Under the pieces are notes generated by a model. It was given only the letters and a program-made list of their open reading frames with translations, made no database searches and was not told the DNA's origin. Positions 26,238-34,616 of a DNA stretch of 64,000 bases are shown piece by piece; position 1 is the stretch's first letter; every line of letters begins with the position of its first letter. Source of the stretch: Arthrobacter sp. StoSoilB22 (GTDB lineage: Bacteria > Actinomycetota > Actinomycetes > Actinomycetales > Micrococcaceae); contig NZ_AP024652.1 in the NCBI RefSeq assembly GCF_019977315.1, positions 2,170,001-2,234,000 of the forward strand, in the 5' to 3' direction. Made by a program: the position numbers and the translations under genes.

Positions 26238-27268
26238 AAGATGTCATTCTTGGTCTCGTTGGTGTGGGACGCATCGGCGTCATGCATGCCAACAACATGG
26301 TCGCTCTCAATGAAACGCTCCGGGACAGGGGCGTCAATGTCCGCCTGAAGCTCACGGACGTTGCCACGGACCATGCCCGCTCAGTCGCAGTCGGATTGGG
26401 CGCTGAGTTCTTCCCCTCCGTGGCCGAACTGTTGGGCTCCGGTGTGGACGGCCTGGTCATTGCCACGGGTACGGCGACCCACCCGGAGCTGATCCGTGCC
26501 GGAGTGGACGCAGGAATCCCGGTCTTCTGCGAAAAGCCTGTGGCCATGAACGTTTCGGACGCACTGCCTGTGCTGGATTACATCAGGGACAACAACGGCG
26601 TGGTGCAAATCGGCCATCAACGACGCTTCGACTCCGGCTATCTGGAAGCCAAGCGCGCGTACCAGGCCGGCGAATTGGGTTGGATCCACTCGCTGCGCGC
26701 CGTCACGTGCGATATGACGCCGCCACCGGTCGATTTCCTGGCAACGTCCGGTGGGTTGTTCCGGGACTGTTCCGTCCATGACTTCGACATTCTTCGCTGG
26801 CTGACGGGCCGCGAAATCGTGGAGGTCTATGCCAAGGGATCCAACAACGGTAATCCAGCCATTGGGGAAGTAGGCGACGTGGACACGGCTTTGGCGCTCA
26901 TTACGTTCGACGACGGCACGGTGGGAACGGTTTCTGCCAGCCGCTACAACGGGGCCGGCCATGATGTGCGGTTGGAGATTCAAGGCTCACGCAGGACGGT
27001 CATGGTGGGCTTGGACGAGAAGTCCGCTGTGGCTTCGGCTGAGGCCGCGGTCGCTTTCCCCGACGGGGATCCGCACCAGACGTTCGCAGAGCGCTTTGAC
27101 CAGGCGTACCGTTCCGAGATGGTCGCATTTGTGGAGCTGGTGATGGGTGAGCGTGAGAACCCGTGCACCCCGGAGGACGCGGTGGCAGCCTCCCGTGTGG
27201 CAGACGCCGCCCAGGAATCACTGGCAACAGGTGTTCCCGTGAAAGTCGCCCTCAAAGTGTCCAGCTAA
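26234..27268 (+). CDS. Gfo/Idh/MocA-family dehydrogenase, probable inositol 2-dehydrogenase
   Basis: A 344-residue member of the family with GLVGVGRIGVMHANNM, CEKPVAMN, GHQRRFDSGY and RDCSVHDFDILRW motifs, all matching inositol 2-dehydrogenases. The start overlaps the previous stop (ATGA), with GAAGGAAA just upstream. It is the last gene of the second transcript and is followed by a strong terminator. Redundancy with the other two enzymes suggests different inositol isomers. Confidence 0.83.
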   Translation: MKDVILGLVGVGRIGVMHANNMVALNETLRDRGVNVRLKLTDVATDHARSVAVGLGAEFFPSVAELLGSGVDGLVIATGTATHPELIRAGVDAGIPVFCEKPVAMNVSDALPVLDYIRDNNGVVQIGHQRRFDSGYLEAKRAYQAGELGWIHSLRAVTCDMTPPPVDFLATSGGLFRDCSVHDFDILRWLTGREIVEVYAKGSNNGNPAIGEVGDVDTALALITFDDGTVGTVSASRYNGAGHDVRLEIQGSRRTVMVGLDEKSAVASAEAAVAFPDGDPHQTFAERFDQAYRSEMVAFVELVMGERENPCTPEDAVAASRVADAAQESLATGVPVKVALKVSS

Positions 27269-27283
27269 CATCACTGACCAAAA

Positions 27284-27322
27284 AAGGCCCTCCCCGCATC
27301 CGGTGGACGCGGGGAGGGCCTT
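27284..27322 (+). terminator. Bidirectional terminator between convergent operons
   Basis: A perfect 14-bp stem (27284-27297 with 27309-27322), 11-nt loop, with an A-run before (27279-27285) that becomes a U-run on the minus strand. It serves both the dehydrogenase operon and iolB, which ends at 27336. Confidence 0.88.
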
Positions 27323-27335
27323 CCTATGACGATAG

Positions 27336-28229
27336 CTAGGCGCCGAAGGGTAACCGGGGGTCGATGTCCTGGCCTTCCCAGCTCTGCCGCACCCAACCAT
27401 GATGGGGGTCGTCGCTGATCAGCCATTCACGGACGGGACCCGGGCCTGCCATGACGTTGAGGTAGTACATGTCATAGCCCGGTGCTGCCATCGCGGGACC
27501 ATGCCAGCCGTAGGGGACCAAAACAACGTCACCGGTACGTACTTCAGCTGAAACGTCAATGGGCCGCTCGTCGGAGGCGTACACCCGCTGGTATCCGATC
27601 GCGTCGGCGTCGGTCGGTGCGCCGGAACCTGCGGCCACCTGCGTTTCGAAGTAGTAGATCTCCTCGAGGTGGGTCTCGCCGTCCTTTTCCTCATCGTGCT
27701 TGTGAGGGGGATAGGAGGACCAGTTACCAGCGGGGGTAATGACCTCGCACACAATAAAGCGGTCCGCCTCCAGTGCAGCCGGTGTGCCGAAGTTGTGCAC
27801 TTGGCGCGAACAGTTGCCGGCGCCCCTCAATTCCACGGGTGTCTCAGCAGCGGTCACCAGTCGGGTGGGGTACGAGACATCGGCAGGGGCCGTTGCGATG
27901 GCGACGCGGCCGCCGTCGGACGAGCTGATGGTGACGGACTTTCCGGTGCCTGAGTACAGGACGTCGCTGGGTCCGTGGAACACGGAGGACCTGCCTCCAA
28001 GGGCGTGGTCGACGCCGTCGACAGTAACGGTGAAGGCGCCGTTGAGCGGCACCACAATGCGCTCCTCAGCAACCCCAGGGAGGTCGACGGCGGCGCCTGA
28101 CGCGATGGTGGCGACCTTGAGGCCGGTATGTGCCCAGCCGTCTACAGCAATGGCGGAATCGGAAGTGCCGAGCGAGATGTCCCACACGCCGTGCGCGGCA
28201 GAACCCAAGGGGTAAACCCAATTGGTCAT
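27336..28229 (-). CDS. iolB: 5-deoxy-glucuronate isomerase
   Basis: A 297-residue cupin-like protein that converts 5-deoxy-D-glucuronate to 5-dehydro-2-deoxygluconate, the substrate of IolC. Family features are the C-terminal segment SYPPHKHDEEKDGETHLEE with metal-binding His and Glu, and YGWHGPAMAAPGYDMYYLN. AAAGGA precedes the ATG by 10 bases. It lies 28 bp downstream of the GntR regulator gene and is probably co-transcribed with it, away from the main operon. Confidence 0.93.
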   Translation of the reverse strand: MTNWVYPLGSAAHGVWDISLGTSDSAIAVDGWAHTGLKVATIASGAAVDLPGVAEERIVVPLNGAFTVTVDGVDHALGGRSSVFHGPSDVLYSGTGKSVTISSSDGGRVAIATAPADVSYPTRLVTAAETPVELRGAGNCSRQVHNFGTPAALEADRFIVCEVITPAGNWSSYPPHKHDEEKDGETHLEEIYYFETQVAAGSGAPTDADAIGYQRVYASDERPIDVSAEVRTGDVVLVPYGWHGPAMAAPGYDMYYLNVMAGPGPVREWLISDDPHHGWVRQSWEGQDIDPRLPFGA

Positions 28230-28257
28230 GGAAGCTGAATCCTTTGTATGAGGTGTA

Positions 28258-28998
28258 CTAGCGCTGTACGAGTGTCATTTCGAAACTGTAGGAATCGGCG
28301 CGGTAAACGTGGTGGCCGGTTTCCACATGGCGGCCGGTATCGTCCACCGCGGTACGCTCCATGGTGACCAAAGCGGAATTTACGTCGGTCTCCAGGAGAG
28401 GTGCTTGGTAATCATTGGCGATCATGGCACCGATGCGTTGAGTCGCTAGGCGGAAGTTGACGCCACCTCTGCGCAGGATCGAGTACAGGCCCTCTGCTCC
28501 CAGCATGGCTTCGTCCATGGTGGCGATGTCATCGCGCACCCAGTTCTCCATCAAGGCCAGTGGTTTGCCCCCTACTTTGCGCAGTCGGGTGAAGTGGTAC
28601 ACCTTGGAACCGGCAGGCAGCTCAAGCGCCGCGAGGGTGGCGGCGTCGGCTTCTTCATGGGAAAAGCTCAGCACGGTGGTGGTGGGCTTCTTGCCGTTGT
28701 TGGTCAGATCGTCAAAGAGGCTGGAGAGTTCCAGGGGGCGGCGAACCTGACTGGATACCACTTGTGTTCCGACGCCGCGTTTGCGGACCAGCAGGCCGGA
28801 ACGAACCAGTTCGTCCATGGCCTTGCGCATGGTGGGCCTGGAAAGGTTGAGCTGGGCCGCGAGGTCGATCTCGTTCTCAAGGCGGCTGCCAGGCTCCAAG
28901 ACCCCGCTGTGGATGGCGGCCTCGATACCCTGTACTACCTGGTGATAGAGGGGCACGGGAGAGGAGCGGTCGATGTTGAGACCAAGTTTAGTCACCAC
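28258..28998 (-). CDS. iolR: GntR-family regulator, probable inositol repressor
   Basis: A 246-residue regulator with an N-terminal winged helix (DLAAQLNLSRPTMRKAMDEL) and a C-terminal UTRA ligand-binding domain of the HutC subfamily (FTRLRKVGGKPLALMENWV). The start is a GTG at 28998, with a second GTG codon next to it. Adjacent iolB and the recurring operator-like palindrome at four iol promoters make it the likely repressor of the locus. The effector is not known from sequence. Confidence 0.85.
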   Translation of the reverse strand: MVTKLGLNIDRSSPVPLYHQVVQGIEAAIHSGVLEPGSRLENEIDLAAQLNLSRPTMRKAMDELVRSGLLVRKRGVGTQVVSSQVRRPLELSSLFDDLTNNGKKPTTTVLSFSHEEADAATLAALELPAGSKVYHFTRLRKVGGKPLALMENWVRDDIATMDEAMLGAEGLYSILRRGGVNFRLATQRIGAMIANDYQAPLLETDVNSALVTMERTAVDDTGRHVETGHHVYRADSYSFEMTLVQR

Positions 28999-29071
28999 TG
29001 GATACCCCGGTTTTCAGGCTCCGCCCCTTGCCCCAGTGCGGGTGGCAGAGGATTGTAGCCATTTGTTCGCT

Positions 29072-29081
29072 TGATAGGACA
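29072..29081 (-). promoter_or_regulatory. Putative IolR operator before iolR-iolB
   Basis: TGATAGGACA on the plus strand, a degenerate copy of the TGTCNNGACA site, 74 bp upstream of the iolR start. It would allow autoregulation of the iolR-iolB transcript. Confidence 0.4.
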
Positions 29082-29189
29082 TACTTTCTCTCTTGATGGT
29101 AGCAGCCAACTTCCGGTGGTCAAATGGCCGCGCTTCACATCAGACTTGAATCAACCGAAGACATCTACGAGTGCAGGGAGTTGGAGACC

Positions 29190-29615
29190 ATGCCCAAGAC
29201 CGGAAAAAACGACCACGCCCGCAAAGACGAAGTGCCATCCACCCTGCAGCGCTCGGAACAGAAAGCCCAGGACACTTTTGCCAAGACCTACGATTCGGCA
29301 ATGGAAAGCTATGACAACGATTCCGGCCGGGCGGCCCGGACTGCTTTCGCGGCTCTGAAGCACAGTTACGAGAAAGTGGGCGACCACTGGGAGCCCAAAG
29401 AGGAGCGCGGACCTTCCGACAACCATGCGGAGGAAGGGGTGGACTCCACCAAGCCCACGGCCGGCGGAGTGGATGCCAACGCCTCCAAGGAGCACCTCTA
29501 CAGGCGGGCGAAGGAAATGGACATCAAGGGTCGTTCAACCATGAACAAAAAGGAGTTGGTGGAAGCGCTGCAGAAGGCCAACGACGCCGCAACCAGGAAG
29601 GCCCGGGAAGGCTAG
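29190..29615 (+). CDS. ChaB-domain protein with Rho-N-like C-terminus
   Basis: A 141-residue hydrophilic protein. Residues about 10-60 (STLQRSEQKAQDTFAKTYDSA) match the ChaB fold, a small helical domain once linked to cation transport regulation but of unclear function. The C-terminal 35 residues (LYRRAKEMDIKGRSTMNKKE) look like a Rho N-terminal/SAP-type helix-extension-helix that may bind nucleic acid. GGAG lies 6 bases before ATG 29190; the upstream ATG at 29124 is less likely. It stands alone between iolR and the ole operon. Confidence 0.8.
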   Translation: MPKTGKNDHARKDEVPSTLQRSEQKAQDTFAKTYDSAMESYDNDSGRAARTAFAALKHSYEKVGDHWEPKEERGPSDNHAEEGVDSTKPTAGGVDANASKEHLYRRAKEMDIKGRSTMNKKELVEALQKANDAATRKAREG

Positions 29616-29763
29616 CCCCATCATCACGCCGGGTCTTGAGGTGGTCCGAGGTGGCCCAAATATGCAGGAACGGGTTGTCACCGGCATAGTTAACGTCTTG
29701 GGGTTGCACTTTATGGGTACAGTCACCGCATGAAGGCAGGACAGAAACGAACAGGGGCTTAAC

Positions 29764-30786
29764 TTGGCAGGGAATGCGACCTTCCGGCACAGCAACACCG
29801 CGCTGCTCTCGGTGAGCAGTGTAGAGGCTCCGAGGATAGTGAGCTCTACGGATTTCGACCGGAGATTGGCTTCGACCCTGCAGAGGCTGAAGTTTCCACC
29901 GCGATTGCTTGAGCGGGTTGCGGGTATCACCCACCGCCGTTGGTGGGCCGCCGGAACGTCGTTTGATGATGCTGCAGTGGAAGCGGGCGCCAAGGCACTG
30001 GCTGAGGCCGGCGTTGAAGCTTCGGAAATCGGCTTGCTGATCAACACGTCAGTGACGAGGCGCAACCTCGAACCCTCTGTGGCGGTCAAGATCCACCACG
30101 AGCTTGGCCTGCCGTCGTCGGCCATGAATTTTGACCTGGCCAACGCCTGCCTCGGTTTCGTGAATGGCTTGATACTGGCGGCCAACATGATTGATTCGGG
30201 GCAGATCAAGTACGCCGTCATCGTCAATGGAGAAGACGCGCAGGGTACTCAGGAAGCCACCTTGGCCCGGCTCCAGCGTCCTGAAACCACTCGGGAAGAC
30301 TTCAACCGCGAGTTTGCCACGTTGACGCTGGGATCGGGTGCTGCCGCTGCGGTGCTGGGCCCTGCCGATGAGCACCCGGGCGCGCACCGGCTTGTGGGAG
30401 GAGTCATGCGTGCAGGAACGGAACACCACGAACTGTGCGTTGGAGGAATCGATGGCATGTCCACGGACACCAAGGGACTGCTCGACGGCGGCCTGCAGCT
30501 TGTGGTGGATGCCTGGCATGAGGCGCAGCCCGAGTGGGATTGGGCAAGCATGGACCGCTACGTCACCCATCAAGTCAGCAACGCCTATACCCAGGCAATC
30601 ATCAACGCCATAGACCTGGACGCGGACAAGGTTCCCATCACCTTCCCGCATTGGGGCAACGTGGGTCCTGCATCGCTTCCCATGACACTCGCGGCCCAGG
30701 CGCAGTCTCTGACGACCGGCGACCGGGTCCTGTGCATGGGTGTGGGTTCCGGACTGAACGCAGGAATGGTGGAAATCGTTTGGTAG
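29764..30786 (+). CDS. oleA: Acyl-CoA head-to-head condensing enzyme OleA
   Basis: A 340-residue thiolase-superfamily (KAS III-like) enzyme. It joins two fatty acyl-CoAs to a beta-keto acid in long-chain-olefin synthesis. The catalytic triad is visible as C129 (FDLANACLGF), H269 (YVTHQVSNAY) and N299 (HWGNVGPAS). The start is TTG 29764 after ACAGGGGC. OleA assignment rests on the immediately following oleBC and oleD genes, the order known in Micrococcus and Arthrobacter. The stop lies inside the start region of oleBC. Confidence 0.9.
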   Translation: MAGNATFRHSNTALLSVSSVEAPRIVSSTDFDRRLASTLQRLKFPPRLLERVAGITHRRWWAAGTSFDDAAVEAGAKALAEAGVEASEIGLLINTSVTRRNLEPSVAVKIHHELGLPSSAMNFDLANACLGFVNGLILAANMIDSGQIKYAVIVNGEDAQGTQEATLARLQRPETTREDFNREFATLTLGSGAAAAVLGPADEHPGAHRLVGGVMRAGTEHHELCVGGIDGMSTDTKGLLDGGLQLVVDAWHEAQPEWDWASMDRYVTHQVSNAYTQAIINAIDLDADKVPITFPHWGNVGPASLPMTLAAQAQSLTTGDRVLCMGVGSGLNAGMVEIVW

Positions 30787-33500
30787 CCGCCAAGTGGCCC
30801 GGCGTAGACCCGCAATGGTCCCGGACAATCCGGGTAAGGTCCACATCGGAGGTGGACGATCCGGGCGCAATTCGCCGCTGGCATGTGCTCGATAACGGCG
30901 ACCAGCTCACGCGCAGTGAACTGACACCGATCGGAACCTTGCTGTGCGTACACGGCAACCCCACTTGGTCGTATCTGTGGCGGACACTGGTCAGTGCGGG
31001 AGCAAGCCCGGCCCATCCATGGCGCGTAATTGCCGTAGACCAACTTGACATGGGCTACTCAGAACGCACCGGCACCTTCCGGCGCTTGGCGGACCGGATC
31101 AACGATCTCGGTGACCTCACGGATGCACTGGGCCTGGAAGGGCCAGTGGTTACGGTGGGCCATGACTGGGGTGGAGTGATCAGCGCGGGCTGGGCGCTGG
31201 AACACCCGCAGCTCCTTGCAGGAATGGTACTGACCAACACCGCTGTCCACCATCCTTCCGATACTCCCATCCCATCGGCTCTTCGGCTGGCCCTGCACCC
31301 TGCCGTGCACCGGTGGGGCACTATGACCTCCGACGCCTTCCTGCGTGTGACGCATTCACTGGCCAATCCGCCGCTTCCCTCCGATGTGGGCAGGGCATTT
31401 ATGGCGCCTTACCGCGGAGCCGGCCGGCGGGCCGGAGTGGGGAATTTCGTCGCGGACATTCCCGCAAACGCCTCCCATCCCAGCTTCCCCGCGCTCACAC
31501 GCGTGGCGGAAGGCTTGCGCGGGCTGAACGTGCCGGCCCTGATGCTCTGGGGCCCGAAGGATCCGATCTTCTCCGACCGGTACCTCAAAGACCTCATCAG
31601 CCGCCTTCCGCACACGGATGTGCATCGCTTCGAAGGTGCCGGACATCTCGTGGCGGAAGACAGGGACATCGCCACGCCGGTGTTTGACTGGCTTGCTGCG
31701 CACAGTGGCTCCATAAGCGGCGATAGCTCTCACGTGGTGCCCTCTGCTACCCGCGGCCTCCCGCCCAGGGATCCGGCCGAAGGAGGGGCCACAACATTCC
31801 GACCCCTCTGGGACTCGCTCGGCGAACTGGCCGCTGGACCATCGAAGGACGACGTCGCCGTCGTTGAAATGGCACCCGATGGAAGCATGAGCCGAACACT
31901 GAACTGGCGTCAGCTGGACCAGCGCATTCTGGACATGGTGGAGGGCCTGAGGGAAGCCGGCGTGGGTCAAGGGAGCCGCGTGAGCTTGATGGTTCCGCCC
32001 GGAACCGACCTCACAGTTGCCCTCTACTCCTGCCTGAGATTGGGGGCGGTGGTGGTCGTCGCCGACGCCGGACTCGGTACCAAGGGCATGAGTCGCGCCG
32101 TGAAGGGCGCCACCGCAGACTTCCTGATCGGCATCGATAAGGCACTGGCGGCCGCTTCGGTGCTTGGGTGGCCGGGACGCCGCATCAGCATTCGGGACCT
32201 CCCGCGGGTCCGTCGTCGAATCCTGGGTGTCGAGACGTCGCTGGATGCCCTGGCAAAGACCGGGGCACTAAGCCGCGCAACCAGCGGTGCGAAGCGCGTG
32301 GAAGGCCACCACGTGGTAGCCGTGGACCCGGATGCGCCATCTGCCGTGCTCTTCACCTCCGGTTCCACCGGACCAGCCAAAGGCGTCCTCTACACGCACC
32401 GGCAGCTTGCCGCGATGCGGGACACGGTTGCCGCTACTTTCGGGATCGGTGCCGGTGCACGGCTGGTGGCTGGTTTCGCCCCCTTTGCGTTGCTGGGGCC
32501 GGCGCTCGGAGCCGTCTCGGTGACCCCCGCCATGGACGTTACAGCCCCCCGGACTTTGACAGCCCGGGCACTGGCGGTTGCCGTTGCTGCCATTGACGCC
32601 ACCGTGGTCTTCGCGTCCCCGGCGGCTTTGCGTAACGTGGTTGCCACCCGGGATAACCTCAGTGGCTCCCAGGCGTTGGCTCTTGGTAACGTGAAGATGC
32701 TTCTATCCGCCGGCGCGCCCGTCCCTGAGTCCCTCCTTGCGGAGGTACAAGTGTTGATGCCCGGAGCTTCCCTCCATACCCCTTATGGGATGACTGAGGC
32801 GTTGCCGGTCACTGACATCAGCTTTGAAGAGATTCAGGCGGCAAGCGCTGATGCTGCCGCCGGGACCGTCCCGGGCGCCGGCAACGGAGTCTGTGTGGGC
32901 GTGCCCGTCCACGGAGCCCGGTTGGCGATCGTTCCGCTGGCGGCCGATGGGACCGCGTCGGGAGAGCACCGTGGCACTGAGGCCGGGGTGACCGGAGAGA
33001 TCCTGGTCAGCGCGCCGCACGTCAAAGAAGCCTATGACAGGCTCTGGATGACGCAACGGAAGAGCACCAGCCTGACCGGGTGGCATGCCACGGGCGATGT
33101 AGGTCACTTCGACGCCGCAGGCCGACTGTGGGTGGAGGGGCGCCTTGCCCATGTGGTGACGGCGCCCGGGGGTGCGGTGACTCCAGTTGGTGCCGAACAA
33201 TCCATCGAACGCCTGGACGCCGTGCGAATGGCCGCCATCGCCGGAGTCGGTCCGAGAGGCACACAGGCTGTGGTGGCCGTGGTGGAGACCGTGCCTGCGG
33301 TTCCCAAAGCCGGCCCGGCTGAGCCGCAACTCGCAGGGAGCGTCCGTCGAGCAGCTGCCGAGGCCGGCGTTGATGTCAGCGCTGTGCTCGTAGTCCCTGC
33401 GCAGCCCACAGATATCAGGCATAACGCCAAGATCGACAGGACGCGTCTGGCACGTTGGGCTTCGCAGGTGCTGGCCGGCGGCCGCACGGGGAAGCCGTGA
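30780..33500 (+). CDS. oleBC: OleBC fusion: beta-lactone decarboxylase and beta-lactone synthetase
   Basis: A 906-residue fusion. Residues 1-315 are an alpha/beta-hydrolase of the haloalkane-dehalogenase type (nucleophile D129 in GHDWGG, D261, H289 in GAGHL), the OleB part that decarboxylates the beta-lactone to a cis-olefin. Residues 340-906 are an AMP-dependent ligase-like domain with the phosphate loop LFTSGSTGPAKG near 524-535, the OleC part that forms the beta-lactone. Start TTG 30780 overlaps the end of oleA by 7 bp and follows GGTGGAAA. The fusion is characteristic of actinobacterial ole clusters. The two domains are joined by a proline/serine-rich linker near 310-340. Confidence 0.92.
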   Translation: MVAAKWPGVDPQWSRTIRVRSTSEVDDPGAIRRWHVLDNGDQLTRSELTPIGTLLCVHGNPTWSYLWRTLVSAGASPAHPWRVIAVDQLDMGYSERTGTFRRLADRINDLGDLTDALGLEGPVVTVGHDWGGVISAGWALEHPQLLAGMVLTNTAVHHPSDTPIPSALRLALHPAVHRWGTMTSDAFLRVTHSLANPPLPSDVGRAFMAPYRGAGRRAGVGNFVADIPANASHPSFPALTRVAEGLRGLNVPALMLWGPKDPIFSDRYLKDLISRLPHTDVHRFEGAGHLVAEDRDIATPVFDWLAAHSGSISGDSSHVVPSATRGLPPRDPAEGGATTFRPLWDSLGELAAGPSKDDVAVVEMAPDGSMSRTLNWRQLDQRILDMVEGLREAGVGQGSRVSLMVPPGTDLTVALYSCLRLGAVVVVADAGLGTKGMSRAVKGATADFLIGIDKALAAASVLGWPGRRISIRDLPRVRRRILGVETSLDALAKTGALSRATSGAKRVEGHHVVAVDPDAPSAVLFTSGSTGPAKGVLYTHRQLAAMRDTVAATFGIGAGARLVAGFAPFALLGPALGAVSVTPAMDVTAPRTLTARALAVAVAAIDATVVFASPAALRNVVATRDNLSGSQALALGNVKMLLSAGAPVPESLLAEVQVLMPGASLHTPYGMTEALPVTDISFEEIQAASADAAAGTVPGAGNGVCVGVPVHGARLAIVPLAADGTASGEHRGTEAGVTGEILVSAPHVKEAYDRLWMTQRKSTSLTGWHATGDVGHFDAAGRLWVEGRLAHVVTAPGGAVTPVGAEQSIERLDAVRMAAIAGVGPRGTQAVVAVVETVPAVPKAGPAEPQLAGSVRRAAAEAGVDVSAVLVVPAQPTDIRHNAKIDRTRLARWASQVLAGGRTGKP

Positions 33501-34501
33501 GGGTCCTCGTCACTGGTGCCAGCGGACTCCTCGGCGGCGAGGTGGCCCGGCAGTTGGTGCATCAAGGCCATGATGTGGCTTCGTTTCAGCGCCGCTCGTC
33601 AGGGGTGGATGGCGTGGAAGATTTCCGCGGATCCATCAACGACGACGCTGCCCTCCGCCGGGCAGTGGACGGTGCGGAGGGACTCATACACCTTGCTGCC
33701 AAAGTTTCCATCACCGGGCGCCCCGCTCAGTTCCAAGCAGTAAATGTTGAAGGAACCCGCAGCTTGCTCCACCATGCCAAGGCGGCCGGTGTGCGGGACG
33801 TTGTCTACGTCTCGTCGCCATCTGTGGCCCATTCCGGAGCAGCCATTATGGGAGCGGGTGCGGAGAAGGCTGACCCGCGGCATGCACGCGGAGATTATGC
33901 CCGCACCAAGGCTGAGGCTGAATTACTGGCCCTCGCAGCGGATGGATCCCACTTGCGGGTAGCAGGAGTGCGGCCCCACATTGTGTGGGGCCCCGGCGAC
34001 ACCCAGTTGGTTGAGCGCGTCCTGGCTCGCGCCAGCCACGGCCGCTTACCGTTGTTGGACTCCGGCGCTGCCCTGATCGACACAACATACGTGGACAATG
34101 CGGCATCGGCCATCGTCGCAGCGCTGCACCGCATGGAGCACGTTCATGGCAAGGCTGTGGTGGTGAGTAATGGCGAGCCCCGGCCCATCGGGGAGCTATT
34201 GTCAGGCATTTGTGCAGCTGGCGGCGTGGCCCCGCCGTCGTGGTCTGTGCCTGGTGGGCTGGCACGGGCTGCCGGGGCAGTAGTGGAAAGGGTGTGGACC
34301 TGGGCCGGACGCAAAGAGGAGCCGCCCATGACCCGGTTCCTGGCCGAGCAGCTCTCCACCGCCCACTGGTTTGACCAACGCTTAACCCGTGAACTCCTCA
34401 ACTGGACACCTGATGTATCCGTTGATGAAGGACTGGCCAGGCTGACTGAGTATTACGGTTCGCGTACTTCGGTGACCGGGGACTCAGGGCAACTTCGCTA
34501 G
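33497..34501 (+). CDS. oleD: OleD: NADPH-dependent 2-alkyl-3-ketoalkanoate reductase
   Basis: A 334-residue extended short-chain dehydrogenase. The nucleotide-binding motif GASGLLGG is at residues 7-14 and the catalytic Tyr-Lys pair is Y134/K138 in DYARTK. It reduces the beta-keto acid from OleA to the beta-hydroxy acid used by OleC. Start GTG 33497 overlaps the oleBC stop (GTGA). It is the last gene of the ole operon. Confidence 0.9.
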   Translation: MRVLVTGASGLLGGEVARQLVHQGHDVASFQRRSSGVDGVEDFRGSINDDAALRRAVDGAEGLIHLAAKVSITGRPAQFQAVNVEGTRSLLHHAKAAGVRDVVYVSSPSVAHSGAAIMGAGAEKADPRHARGDYARTKAEAELLALAADGSHLRVAGVRPHIVWGPGDTQLVERVLARASHGRLPLLDSGAALIDTTYVDNAASAIVAALHRMEHVHGKAVVVSNGEPRPIGELLSGICAAGGVAPPSWSVPGGLARAAGAVVERVWTWAGRKEEPPMTRFLAEQLSTAHWFDQRLTRELLNWTPDVSVDEGLARLTEYYGSRTSVTGDSGQLR

Positions 34502-34616
34502 GGCTGTTCCGGCTTTTCACCGGACGGTGTTGCCAAACCCGGGCCTCGGGATCACAGTGAGATAAATCAGATCACTGACACGGTTCGAGGGACCGTGTAC
34601 GGGCCGGGGGTGGACC

